From positions 372,001-436,000 of the forward strand of contig CAXXTS010000006.1 in the NCBI GenBank assembly GCA_963676345.2: a DNA stretch of 64,000 bases. The letters are read 5' to 3'. A program made the translations under genes and the position numbers. The notes beneath the pieces were generated by a model. It made no database searches and was not told where the DNA came from. It was given only the letters and a program-made list of their open reading frames with translations. The first letter of the stretch is position 1; each line of letters begins with the position of its first letter. Of the stretch, positions 51,256 through 60,086 are shown in pieces. Source of the DNA: G963665925 sp963676345. GTDB taxonomy: Bacteria; Bacillota; Clostridia; Peptostreptococcales; Acidaminobacteraceae.

Positions 51256-52530
51256 ATGCTATCGGATGTGAAAATGGAGGAAATCATCTATGCCTTTTCT
51301 AATGCCGTAGACGTGGTGAATCCTATTTTGAAAAATCATCATAGAAGAACGGCAATCATTGCATATCACTTGGGGCGACAGTGTGGTCTTGGGTCAGATG
51401 CTCTGGCCAGTCTCGTTGTAGCGGCTTCACTACACGATATTGGCGCACTGACTATAAAAGACGCAGCGGCCCTTGCTGAACTGGATGTTCACAATCCGCA
51501 TCCCCATGAGCGTCTTGGTGCGAGCATGCTTTCTTCATATGCTGCTTTTAATACGACTAGAAATATTATTTTGTATCACCATGTAAGGTACGATGAGGCA
51601 TTATACACAGATTTCGAAGTAGCAGAATCTGATGTATCAGAGGCGCCGCGGGAATCCTTCATTTTACACCTAGCTGACAGAATTGAAATCCTTCTAGACC
51701 CAAGTATTCTTGCACTTAACCAGCGTGAGCGGATTGTCAAGCAGATAGAAAAACTCAGCGGTACACTGTTTGATCCAAATATTGTGAATGCGTTTATTGA
51801 ACTTTCTGAAAGAGAAGTCTTTTGGTTCGAAATTGAAGATATATCTTTGAAAACTATATTTTCAAGAATCAATATGGAAGGTATTTCTGCTCAAAATGAA
51901 AGGCAGTCACTCGAAGACTTGGTGTTTACCCTCAGTAAAGTGATCGATTATAAATGTGCGTTCACTGCGAGTCACTCAGTGGGTGTCGCCTATACGGCAT
52001 ACCGTTTGGCCCAGTATTTGGGGCTTTCAAAAGCGCGGTGCAGGGAAGTCAAAATGGCGGGTTATTTGCACGATATCGGTAAGTTGGCAGTACCGAGTGA
52101 AATCATTTCAAAACCTGGGAAACTGACAAAACAAGAGTTTAATATTATGAAAAGTCATCCTTACTACACATACCAAATACTTAAAAATATTGAGGGTCTT
52201 GTGAATGTTGCCACATGGGCGGGCGAGCATCATGAGCGGGAAGACCTGTCTGGTTATCCTAGAAAACCAAAAGTTGAGGCACTGGGTATTGAAGCGAAAA
52301 TCATTTCATATGCAGATGTTTTCACAGCCCTGTGTGAAGATCGGCCTTACCGAAACGCGCTGTCACTTGAAGAGGGACTGCGCGTATTGAAAGAAGAAAT
52401 GAACTGTTCTGATGAAGATTTAGTCTATAAGACGCTTGTAGAACACAGCCAAGCGCTCTATTCTGTTTTAAGATCCATTCAAAGCGATGCACGTGAAGTG
52501 TATTTGCGTTCTATTTTAATGGAGAATTAG
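51256..52530 (+). CDS. Tandem HD-domain protein (HD-GYP type)
   Basis: The 424-residue protein holds two HD domains. The first (about residues 25-190) has HH, SLHDIGAL, HPHERLG and HHVRYD. The second (about 225-400) has AFTASHSVGVA, YLHDIGKLAVP, HPYYTYQIL, GEHHEREDLSGYP and YADVFTAL, and is a full HD-GYP domain. The likely activity is c-di-GMP hydrolysis. The ATG at 51256 has AAGGAGG 7 bp upstream. No sensor or membrane domain is present. Confidence 0.88.
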   Translation: MLSDVKMEEIIYAFSNAVDVVNPILKNHHRRTAIIAYHLGRQCGLGSDALASLVVAASLHDIGALTIKDAAALAELDVHNPHPHERLGASMLSSYAAFNTTRNIILYHHVRYDEALYTDFEVAESDVSEAPRESFILHLADRIEILLDPSILALNQRERIVKQIEKLSGTLFDPNIVNAFIELSEREVFWFEIEDISLKTIFSRINMEGISAQNERQSLEDLVFTLSKVIDYKCAFTASHSVGVAYTAYRLAQYLGLSKARCREVKMAGYLHDIGKLAVPSEIISKPGKLTKQEFNIMKSHPYYTYQILKNIEGLVNVATWAGEHHEREDLSGYPRKPKVEALGIEAKIISYADVFTALCEDRPYRNALSLEEGLRVLKEEMNCSDEDLVYKTLVEHSQALYSVLRSIQSDAREVYLRSILMEN

Positions 52531-52685
52531 ATTGCATAGCTGGAATCCTTACAAGATGAGATTAGTCAGAGACCTTAGACCGCTAGACCCCACCGATTGT
52601 TTTGACCTATAGTATGAGCTTATAGAAAATCGAGGTTTTAATAATTGAGATTGTAAAAATTGAACAAAATACTTAAAATCGCATT

Positions 52686-52720
52686 CCCCTTCTGAAATAT
52701 TCTATTCAGGAGGGGTTAGA
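52686..52720. repeat. Left-end hairpin of the IS element (also terminator-like)
   Basis: An 11-bp stem with one T-G pair (52686-52696 with 52705-52715) is followed on the plus strand by TTAGATTTTT. It resembles the right-end hairpin in sequence. It may also stop transcription of the HD gene. Confidence 0.7.
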
Positions 52721-52724
52721 TTTT

Positions 52725-53132
52725 TCATTCAGGTGCATTTTGCTCCTGGATGTAGCTTTTTATCACGTCAATTGTTGCTCCGCCAACGGACAACACCAAG
52801 TAGCTCGGAGACCAGAAAACGGGTTTCCAGTAATGATTTTTTAAGTGACCGGAAAACTCTTTTCGGATTATTCTCGATGTTACAGATTTCATGGAATTTA
52901 TCAACTTCGCCAGTTCCACTTGTGGTGGCGCCTCAAAAAGCAAGTGGATGTGATCTTCCTCCCCGTTCATTTCTATAAGTTCTGCACCCCATCTTTCCAG
53001 CTGTTCAGATATGAGTTCTTTCATTCTGATAAGCATTTCCTTCGTGATGCATTTGTGGCGGTATTTCGTCACTACAACCAAGTGATATTTGAGACTGTAG
53101 CAAGAATGTCTATTTCTCTTATATAAGGTCAT
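52725..53132 (-). CDS. tnpA: IS200/IS605 transposase TnpA (Y1 HUH type)
   Basis: The 135-residue protein is a full-length Y1 transposase. The HUH motif is HIH at residues 61-63, and the catalytic tyrosine is Tyr127 in IKSYIQEQ. It nicks and joins single-stranded ends at the hairpins. The ATG at 53132 follows AAAGGTG. Start sites of tnpA and tnpB are 84 bp apart and divergent, with a GTATGA/TCATAC palindrome between them. It appears intact. Confidence 0.93.
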   Translation of the reverse strand: MTLYKRNRHSCYSLKYHLVVVTKYRHKCITKEMLIRMKELISEQLERWGAELIEMNGEEDHIHLLFEAPPQVELAKLINSMKSVTSRIIRKEFSGHLKNHYWKPVFWSPSYLVLSVGGATIDVIKSYIQEQNAPE

Positions 53133-53215
53133 TATCTTCACACCTTTCATTTTACAACCAAACATATGTTTGGTATGATTATATCATACGAAAGCATACG
53201 AAAGGAGGTGAAAAT

Positions 53216-54556
53216 ATGAAAATCACAAGAACTATGAAGTACAAGATCAAAAACAACAGTAAATCCCTAAAGCAAACCATTGATAAATACAGGGGTGCTG
53301 TCTCATTTCTTGTTAAAGTGTATAGTACGGAATGGGACAGCATCTCTGTCTTAAATGGAAAAGAGCGACAAAACTTTGCTGAAAAGCTAATACATAAGAC
53401 GAAAGATAATCCTGACCCAGTTTATGATTTTGGGGCTGAGTATTATAAATTCCCATCTTATTTCAGACGGTCAGCAATAGCCGAGGCGCTAGGTATTATA
53501 AGCAGCCACAAAAGCAACTACGCAAACTGGCAAAAGGAGAAGTCGGCATCGGAAGATGAAGGCCTGGATTTTGACAAGAAGCCGCCTGCATTGAGCCACA
53601 ATCACTTTACATTCCCCGTATTCTACAAAGGGAATATGTCAAAGCGACTAAGCGATAAACTTGTGTCACTCAAACTATGGAACGGAAGTGATTGGATATG
53701 GGAAGAATTCAAGGTCAGCGCAAAAGACAAAGGCATGAAGGATTTCAAGGAACTAAACCCAAGTCTTGTTAAGCGCGGGAAAAGATTTTTTCTCCACTTC
53801 CCATATGAAACCAAGGTTGAGCTAAAAGAAGCAAAGTTAAAGGATGGAGTTATTGTTGCTGTGGATTTAGGTCTGACAAATAGCGCTGTTTGCGCTGCGA
53901 TGAAATCAGATGGCACTGTCACCTGCAGAAAATTTATTAATCAGCCGGTAGAAAAAGACCGTCTATGGAGGCGCCTTTGCAGACTTAAGAAAGCACAGAT
54001 CAAGTCTTGTACAAATAGTAATAATTCACTTCCTAACTACTGGAGGAAGATCAATAATATAAATCAGCACATCGCGCAAGACACAGCCAATCAGATTGTC
54101 GACTTTGCAAAGAAAGTTGGCGCTGGGGTAATTGTTTTTGAGTACCTGGACGATTTCAAGAAACCTAAAGGGAAGGCGTCTTGGAAAATGAAACAGCGTG
54201 CAAGACTTCAGCACTGGATGCACAAGCGCGTTGTGGAAATGACAGGGAGAAGAGCTCATAGAAACGGTATGCGTTACCGCAGAGTGTCCGCGAGAAACAC
54301 CTCGAAACTCGCCTTTGATGGCAGTGGCGAAGTGACTAGAAATAATAAACAAGACCTTGCCGTATTTAAAACAGGCAAGGTCTATCATGCAGATCTAAAC
54401 GCGGCATACAATATCGGAGCAAGATATTACATACGCGAACTATTAAAAACCTTCTCTGAAAAGAAAAGGTCGCAGCTTGAGGCAAAAGTTCCTCATGTTG
54501 CGGTTAGGACCAAATGCACTTTGGCCACGTTAATTAGGTTGTGTGAGGTTATGTAG
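53216..54556 (+). CDS. tnpB: TnpB-like RNA-guided nuclease, without zinc-ribbon cysteines
   Basis: TnpB is the ancestor of Cas12 and uses a guide RNA from the element's right end to cut DNA. The RuvC residues are present in the 446-residue protein: Asp217 (VAVDLGLTNS), Glu309 (VIVFEYLD) and Asp393 (HADLNAAYNIG). Most TnpB proteins have a four-cysteine zinc ribbon between the last two. Here that region (about 357-392) reads ARNTSKLAFDGSGEVTR and VFKTGKVY, with no cysteine at all. The C-terminal tail after Asp393 is about 50 residues. The gene is intact, with a strong AAGGAGGTG site. Confidence 0.88.
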   Translation: MKITRTMKYKIKNNSKSLKQTIDKYRGAVSFLVKVYSTEWDSISVLNGKERQNFAEKLIHKTKDNPDPVYDFGAEYYKFPSYFRRSAIAEALGIISSHKSNYANWQKEKSASEDEGLDFDKKPPALSHNHFTFPVFYKGNMSKRLSDKLVSLKLWNGSDWIWEEFKVSAKDKGMKDFKELNPSLVKRGKRFFLHFPYETKVELKEAKLKDGVIVAVDLGLTNSAVCAAMKSDGTVTCRKFINQPVEKDRLWRRLCRLKKAQIKSCTNSNNSLPNYWRKINNINQHIAQDTANQIVDFAKKVGAGVIVFEYLDDFKKPKGKASWKMKQRARLQHWMHKRVVEMTGRRAHRNGMRYRRVSARNTSKLAFDGSGEVTRNNKQDLAVFKTGKVYHADLNAAYNIGARYYIRELLKTFSEKKRSQLEAKVPHVAVRTKCTLATLIRLCEVM

Positions 54557-54660
54557 CGTATTTCGCTATCTACTTAACATATCCCGTATTCTGGTCAGAG
54601 AGCCTGTATTTAAAACTACAGGATGCCCCGTCTGTAATCTATTGATTCAGGCGGTGAGGT
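54557..54660 (+). ncRNA. Candidate 3' end of the TnpB guide RNA (omega/reRNA) and right end
   Basis: After the tnpB stop there is a perfect CCTGTA/TACAGG hairpin (54603-54622) and the right-end hairpin (54628-54654). In IS605 elements the guide RNA covers the end of tnpB and this region, with the guide lying in flanking DNA past the right end. Shown here by position and folding only. Confidence 0.5.
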
Positions 54661-54689
54661 TCACAAGTTGTTTTACATGAAAACGTATA

Positions 54690-54745
54690 AAAATCCAGTA
54701 GAGGGTGCACAAACTTAGTGCGGATCATCTACTGGATTTTATATG
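54690..54745. terminator. Terminator hairpin between IS element and sigma-54 regulator
   Basis: AAATCCAGTAGA (54691-54702) pairs with TCTACTGGATTT (54728-54739), a 12-bp stem with T-rich sequence on both sides. It can serve both strands. The DNA from 54746 to 54868 shows nothing I can support. Confidence 0.8.
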
Positions 54746-54868
54746 TTTGAATACAATAAAGTTGCTTTCCACATACGCTTATGCAATTCACTCAAATGGG
54801 AAAAAGGTTTTTCTCAAAGACAATATATTGGTAAGGTAAGTCATAGAGAAGCAGATAGCTTTACAGTC

Positions 54869-56455
54869 TTAGAGGCCATACTTGTCCATTTTCTTATAAA
54901 GAGAGGTGCGGTGAAGGCCAAGTAGTTTGGCCGTCTCAGTCTTGTTGCCATCGCATCTGCGCAGGGCTTCTTCAATGACACGCTGTTCAAGCAGTTCAAC
55001 TTGATGTTGCAGGTTCAGCTCGCCATTGCTTATCTTTGAAAGTGCATGTGTGGTTGAGCCTGCACTATAGAAGTCTGACACAGGGGTCTTTTCTTGGGTG
55101 CTTGGACCGATTTCAAAGTCCATAAATACATCTTGACCATAAGCTGCATTAGAAGAAGGTGCATTAGAGGAAAGGGCGTTTGATTCAGGTCCCACGCCCA
55201 CGGTTTTGGTTCTTTCGTCAAATTGGCGGTCTGTGTTCAAACATCTAATGTAATGGGGCAGGTCTTTTGAGTAAATAACCTTAGAGCGGGCCATATTTAT
55301 AGACCGCTCCACAACATTTCTAAGTTCTCTAACATTTCCAGGCCAATCGTACATTTTGAGAAGCTTCATAGCCCCATCAGAAAAAGCGGATGGTCCATGG
55401 GGGTAGCTGGCTAGAAAACTTTGAAGCATACTTTGAGCCAGTAAGGGAATGTCTTCTGGCCTTGCTAAAAGCGGTGGAATCTTAAGGCTGACCACATCCA
55501 GTCTATAGTATAAATCTTCTCGGAACTTGCCTTCGCGAACAAGGCTGCGCAAGTCTTCGTTTGTTGCAGCAATAACACGTACATCGACTTCAATTTTATC
55601 GTTTCCGCCCACATGTTCAAATTCTCTTTCCTCCAGAACACGGAGTAGTTTAGCTTGCATTTCAAGAGGCATTGTGCCAATTTCATCAAGAAAAATAGTG
55701 CCGCCGCTTGCCAGTTCAAATTTTCCGATTTTGCCCGTACTGACTGCGCCGGTGAATGCGCCACCATCATATCCAAATAGTTCAGATTCCATCAGTGTGC
55801 TTGGAATTGCAGCGCAATTTATCTTTACAAAAGGACCATAATTTCTGTTACTGGCATTATGGATTGCATGGGCGAAGAGTTCCTTACCTGTGCCACTCGT
55901 ACCTTGTATGCATACGGTTGAATGGGTCTCAGCAGCGCGTTTTGCTGTGTCGATGAGAAAGAGCATGCGTGGATTTTGTGTCAGTATGCTCTCAAAAGTA
56001 TATTTTGCTTGATTGAGGTGCTTTATTGTGCGTTTATATTTTTTAACCTGATGGTGCATGTTTTCAATATAGTCTGCCATGTACTTCACTTGGGCAACAT
56101 CTTTAAAAAGCACAGTCCCGACCGCGCCAATAATCTCCCCATTTCGTTCAACAGGAATGCGTGTTGTTACCATTTCGTGCCCATTAATCACCTGTAAGTC
56201 TCCCACTTCAGGCTTTCCAGTCTTGAGGACCTTGTGCAGGCGCGTGTTTTCAATAACTTCTGTTATGTGTTTTCCAAGAACATCCTTTTCTTTGATGCCA
56301 AGGAGCTTCTCGTACTTAAATTTCGTAATGCATCCATCGCTGTCAACTACAACAAGTCCCTCATATGCTTTTTCTATAAACTCGTCGAGGATGGCGAGTT
56401 GTTCGCGCAAACTTCGGTGCATTCTATTTGTATTTTTTTTACCCATATCATTCAA
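54869..56455 (-). CDS. Sigma-54-dependent enhancer-binding regulator (PAS, AAA+, Fis)
   Basis: The 528-residue protein has an N-terminal PAS-type sensor (about residues 20-130), a AAA+ domain (about 160-395) and a C-terminal Fis helix-turn-helix (KTETAKLLGLHRTSLYKKM). Walker A is GTSGTGKE, and the sigma-54 contact loop GAFTGA is present. It should activate the ctfA-ctfB-atoE-thl operon upstream, which has a sigma-54 promoter and two repeats in enhancer position. It resembles LevR/AtoC-like regulators of fatty-acid degradation. It has its own start after a terminator (56565-56625), with an extended -10 box (TGGTATCAT) near 56505. Confidence 0.92.
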   Translation of the reverse strand: MNDMGKKNTNRMHRSLREQLAILDEFIEKAYEGLVVVDSDGCITKFKYEKLLGIKEKDVLGKHITEVIENTRLHKVLKTGKPEVGDLQVINGHEMVTTRIPVERNGEIIGAVGTVLFKDVAQVKYMADYIENMHHQVKKYKRTIKHLNQAKYTFESILTQNPRMLFLIDTAKRAAETHSTVCIQGTSGTGKELFAHAIHNASNRNYGPFVKINCAAIPSTLMESELFGYDGGAFTGAVSTGKIGKFELASGGTIFLDEIGTMPLEMQAKLLRVLEEREFEHVGGNDKIEVDVRVIAATNEDLRSLVREGKFREDLYYRLDVVSLKIPPLLARPEDIPLLAQSMLQSFLASYPHGPSAFSDGAMKLLKMYDWPGNVRELRNVVERSINMARSKVIYSKDLPHYIRCLNTDRQFDERTKTVGVGPESNALSSNAPSSNAAYGQDVFMDFEIGPSTQEKTPVSDFYSAGSTTHALSKISNGELNLQHQVELLEQRVIEEALRRCDGNKTETAKLLGLHRTSLYKKMDKYGL

Positions 56456-56564
56456 CCACCTTGCTAATGACTATTAACCTGATGTGTGTATACTGTATTT
56501 TCATGATACCATACATTTTATTTTTTAGGACGCTAACAATAGTCGAGGGATTCTATAAAGGGTC

Positions 56565-56625
56565 AAAATGAAAAATCCCGACTCTTACTCTAAACGCACT
56601 GCGCTTAAAGAACTCGAGTCGGGAT
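56565..56625 (-). terminator. Terminator of the ctfA-thl operon
   Basis: Read on the minus strand, ATCCCGACTC pairs with GAGTCGGGAT (56616-56625 and 56575-56584), followed by TTTTTCATTTT. Confidence 0.85.
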
Positions 56626-56641
56626 CTATTCAATTTGAAGG

Positions 56642-57829
56642 CTAGGACTCTTTTTTAATAATAATCGCTTCGCCCATACCGCCGCCGATACACAAGGTAG
56701 CCAGCCCGAACGCACTTGACTCACGTTTGGTCAATTCGTGAATAAGGGTTACGAAAATTCTAGCTCCAGAAGCACCGATTGGGTGGCCGAGTGCGATGGC
56801 ACCACCATTAACATTCACGATGGATGGATCAAAATCCAGCTCTTCAAGAACAGCGAGTGACTGCGCTGCAAAAGCCTCATTGGCTTCGACCAGGTCAATT
56901 TGGTCTTTGGTCAGGTCGGCTCTTAAAAGTGCCTTTTGAACAGCGCCGACAGGGCCGATACCCATAATAGATGGGTCAACACCAGCAGAGGCATGACTGA
57001 CGATTGTGCACATTGGTTTTAGGCCAAGAGCCTTTGCACGTTCACCACTCATAATGACCAGTGCAGCAGCACCATCATTAATGCCTGAGGCATTGCCTGC
57101 GGTTACGGAGCCGTTCTTTTTAAAGGCGGGTCGAAGTGTATTTAGCTTTTCCAGCGTAGTATCTTTTTTAATATGTTCGTCAGCTTTAAAAACAAGTGGG
57201 TCGCCTTTGCGCTGTGGAATTTCTACAGGCACAATTTCATTATCGAATCGGCCTGATTCACTAGCCTTAGCCGCCTTTTGCTGACTTTCAAAGGCGAACT
57301 GATCCTGCGCCTCGCGGGTCAGCTGCCATTGGTCGACTATATTTTCAGCAGTAATGCCCATGTGGTAGTCATTAAAGGCATCCCATAGGCCGTCATTCAC
57401 CATAATGTCTACAGTTTTTCCAGTGCCCATGCGTTGTCCCCAGCGTGCAGTAGGCAAGGTATAAGGTGCCATGCTCATGTTTTCAGTACCGCCGGCAACA
57501 ACCACATCTGCACTGCCTGAACGAATCATGTCATAGGCAACAGAAACAGACTTTAGACCTGAGCCGCAAATCATGTTGAGGGTCCATGCCGGTTTTTCGA
57601 CTGGAATGCCTGCTCCTACAGATGCTTGACGTGCAACGCCTTGGCCATATCCTGCCTGGAGGACACAGCCCATAACAACTTCGTCTACGTCACTGGGTGA
57701 AAGTTTTGCTCTTTCAAGCGCTTCTTTAATAACAATGGATCCAAGTTTAACCGGCGAAACGTCTTTAAGCGCGCCGCCAAATGTGCCTATGGCAGTTCTA
57801 ACTGCTGATACAATAACAACTTCTTTCAT
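56642..57829 (-). CDS. thl: Acetyl-CoA acetyltransferase (thiolase)
   Basis: This 395-residue biosynthetic-type thiolase joins or splits acetoacetyl-CoA and acetyl-CoA. The catalytic residues are Cys88 (MICGSGL), His349 (GHPIG) and Cys380 (CIGGGMG). Length and motifs match the clostridial Thl/AtoB family. It is the last gene of the operon with CoA-transferase and short-chain fatty acid transporter, so here it likely cleaves acetoacetyl-CoA during butyrate or acetoacetate use. A terminator follows. Confidence 0.96.
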   Translation of the reverse strand: MKEVVIVSAVRTAIGTFGGALKDVSPVKLGSIVIKEALERAKLSPSDVDEVVMGCVLQAGYGQGVARQASVGAGIPVEKPAWTLNMICGSGLKSVSVAYDMIRSGSADVVVAGGTENMSMAPYTLPTARWGQRMGTGKTVDIMVNDGLWDAFNDYHMGITAENIVDQWQLTREAQDQFAFESQQKAAKASESGRFDNEIVPVEIPQRKGDPLVFKADEHIKKDTTLEKLNTLRPAFKKNGSVTAGNASGINDGAAALVIMSGERAKALGLKPMCTIVSHASAGVDPSIMGIGPVGAVQKALLRADLTKDQIDLVEANEAFAAQSLAVLEELDFDPSIVNVNGGAIALGHPIGASGARIFVTLIHELTKRESSAFGLATLCIGGGMGEAIIIKKES

Positions 57830-57940
57830 GTTCTTTCCCCATTTCTTAATACATGCTTGAACACATAAAGTTCAGAGACTAAATCAAGACAATCGCTTGT
57901 AAAATCTGCTTAATCCCTATGTGGTTGAATCTTATTTTGA

Positions 57941-59299
57941 TTAGCCGAGGAACATCAGTCCGCAGGCTATAATCACGCCACTGTAAAGTAAGTCAACAAG
58001 GCAGAAGCCCATGATGTCACGCGCGCCAAGGTTTGCAATCCCCAGTGCTGGAAGCGCCCAGAAGGGTTGAATCATATTTGTCCATGCATCGCCCCAAGCA
58101 ATGGCCATCCCTGTCTTAGCAGCAGAAACACCTAGTTCAGCACCCGCAGGCATCATAATAGGTGCCTGTACAGCCCACTGTCCACCGCCTGATGGCACGA
58201 AGAAGTTTACAATACCTGCACTTAGGAATGTAAAGAGTGGATAGGTTGTCTGGTTTGAAATGCTCACGAAACCGTGTGAAATCATACCAGCAAGTGATGT
58301 GCCTGTTTCAGGGTTTACGCCGACCATCATACCCATAATACCCGCGTAGAATGGGAATTGTAGAATGATGCCCGAAGCCCCTTTGCCTGCTGTTTTAATT
58401 GCATCCAGAAAACGTCTTGGTGTTTTGTGGAGCACAATACCAACAAATAGGAAGGTGAAGTTAACAATATTTAAGTTCAGTTCAAACCCGTTCATTGCAA
58501 AGTAGTAAGCAATGTAAATAAGGCCCATTGCACCAACCAGCATAGAAAGGACCGGACTGTTTTCAACACGGTCAGCAAAGGTGTTATTGTGGCTGATCAC
58601 ACCTTGGTTTTCATCGTCGTCTTCAAGAAGTGCTGGGTCTACCGTAACCACTTCATCCTTTGAAGGATGCATAGCGCGGTTTACAAAAGGCATTGTGAAT
58701 AGAATAATTCCAAAAATAACCAGGTTGAAAGGTGAGAAAATAGTGAGTGATGTACTGACTGGGTCAACAACAGCGCCATTTGTTGCAGCTGCAAGGCCAT
58801 CTCCAGGTGTCGCTAGTTTTAGCGGAATAGAACCTGAAAGACCGGAGTGCCATACAATAAAGCCAGAGTATGCCGATGCAATGAGCAGGCGGTAGTCAAC
58901 CCCTTTAACTTCACGCGCCAGCTGACGCGCGTAAAGGGCACCAATCACAAGACCAAAACCCCAGTTGATCCAGCAAGCGATTGTTGAAACAAAAGTGACT
59001 GCTAGAATAGCCTGTAGGGGTGTCTTGCAAAGCTTAGACAAGTTTCTAAGACCTTTCTTAACAATAGGTGTACTTGCAAGCGTATGACCTGTAACCAGTA
59101 CAAGACACATCTGCATGGAAAAGGCGAGTAGGTTCCAGAAGCTTCCACTCCAGTGCAGAACCATATCCATAGGTGTTTGACCGGTAAGGCCAACACCTGA
59201 AAAAAGTACGATAAACGTCAGAATAACTGCAAATAAGAATGGATCAGGCAGGTAGTTCTGAACAATACGTACACAGCCCCTAGAAATTTTCTTGAACAT
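57941..59299 (-). CDS. atoE: Short-chain fatty acid transporter (AtoE family)
   Basis: The 452-residue membrane protein has about twelve hydrophobic segments and is a clear AtoE family member. Conserved stretches are FVSTIACWINWGFGLVIGALYAR, FIVWHSGLSGSIPL and NFFVPSGGGQWAVQAPIM. It should take up acetoacetate, butyrate or like acids. The ATG at 59299 follows AAGGAGG. It lies between ctfB and thl on the same strand. A 12-bp palindrome AGTCTGCAGACT (59377-59388) is in the gap to ctfB. Confidence 0.93.
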   Translation of the reverse strand: MFKKISRGCVRIVQNYLPDPFLFAVILTFIVLFSGVGLTGQTPMDMVLHWSGSFWNLLAFSMQMCLVLVTGHTLASTPIVKKGLRNLSKLCKTPLQAILAVTFVSTIACWINWGFGLVIGALYARQLAREVKGVDYRLLIASAYSGFIVWHSGLSGSIPLKLATPGDGLAAATNGAVVDPVSTSLTIFSPFNLVIFGIILFTMPFVNRAMHPSKDEVVTVDPALLEDDDENQGVISHNNTFADRVENSPVLSMLVGAMGLIYIAYYFAMNGFELNLNIVNFTFLFVGIVLHKTPRRFLDAIKTAGKGASGIILQFPFYAGIMGMMVGVNPETGTSLAGMISHGFVSISNQTTYPLFTFLSAGIVNFFVPSGGGQWAVQAPIMMPAGAELGVSAAKTGMAIAWGDAWTNMIQPFWALPALGIANLGARDIMGFCLVDLLYSGVIIACGLMFLG

Positions 59300-59436
59300 A
59301 GATAGACCTCCTTAAAAGTATGTAAATAATTGATTAAATTAGTGCTAACATTGAATTTGTCAAAGGGTTCAAGCATAGTCTGCAGACTGTCATAGCCCCC
59401 TCTAGGTCATGGGTTAATGCTGTAAGATTATTGCGA

Positions 59437-60084
59437 CTAACACATTTTCTTTAACGCTTCGGATATAATGAGTCTTGCTTCTGTTGCTTCCTGAATTTCT
59501 TCAAGCGTGAACGCTGGGTTGTACTCTGTCAGTTTTAAGCCATCAGCGACCACTTCCATAACACCCATTTCAGTGATGATTTTGCTAACCTTTCCAGCGC
59601 CCGTTAGAGGGAGGTTGCATTCTTTCATGATTTTATGCTTGCCTTTTGCCGTATGCTGCATAGCCACGATAACCTGTTTAGCACCACCGACAAGATCCAT
59701 CGCCCCGCCCATACCAGGAACGAGTTTGCCGGGAATCATCCAGTTTGCAAGGTTGCCTTTTTCATCGACCTGAAGGGCACCCAGTACGGTTGCATCAAGG
59801 TGACCACCGCGAATAATCGTAAAAGACAAGGCACTGTCAAAAAAAGCACCGCCTGGTAGGATGGTTACAGGCATGCCGCCTGCATTAACAAGGTCTTTTT
59901 CAACTTTGTCTTCTTCTGGTGCAGCGCCAATGCCGGTAAAGCCATTTTCAGAATGTAAAATAAGCTCAACATTATCAGGTACATAGTCCGCAACGAGTGT
60001 CGGTAGTCCAATGCCTAGGTTGACAACATCGCCGTCTTTAAATTCTTTTGCCACACGTCGTGCAATAATTTCCTTAACATTCAT
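59437..60084 (-). CDS. ctfB: Acetate/butyrate-acetoacetate CoA-transferase, beta subunit
   Basis: The 215-residue subunit B of the AtoAD/CtfAB enzyme carries the catalytic glutamate at residue 46 (HSENG), which forms the CoA thioester. Other conserved parts are GIGLPTLVADY and GGAMDLVGG. With CtfA it activates acetoacetate or butyrate by CoA exchange. Its start is 2 bp from the ctfA stop, so translation is coupled. Confidence 0.95.
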   Translation of the reverse strand: MNVKEIIARRVAKEFKDGDVVNLGIGLPTLVADYVPDNVELILHSENGFTGIGAAPEEDKVEKDLVNAGGMPVTILPGGAFFDSALSFTIIRGGHLDATVLGALQVDEKGNLANWMIPGKLVPGMGGAMDLVGGAKQVIVAMQHTAKGKHKIMKECNLPLTGAGKVSKIITEMGVMEVVADGLKLTEYNPAFTLEEIQEATEARLIISEALKKMC

Positions 60085-60086
60085 GA

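Larger units (their letters stand above)
52680..54660. mobile_element. IS200/IS605-family element with tnpA and tnpB
   Basis: Divergent tnpA (minus) and tnpB (plus) genes lie between two similar imperfect palindromes. The left one, CCCCTTCTGAA...TTCAGGAGGGG, is at 52686-52715, and the right one, CCGTCTG...CAGGCGG with inner AATC/GATT, is at 54628-54654. Such subterminal hairpins, not inverted repeats, mark the ends of IS605-type elements, which are cut as single strands by TnpA. The exact ends cannot be fixed from sequence alone. Confidence 0.8.

Noticed and set aside
54743..54925. 60-codon plus-strand ORF
   Set aside because: It has no ribosome site, overlaps a terminator and the 3' end of the minus-strand regulator, and its sequence shows no domain.
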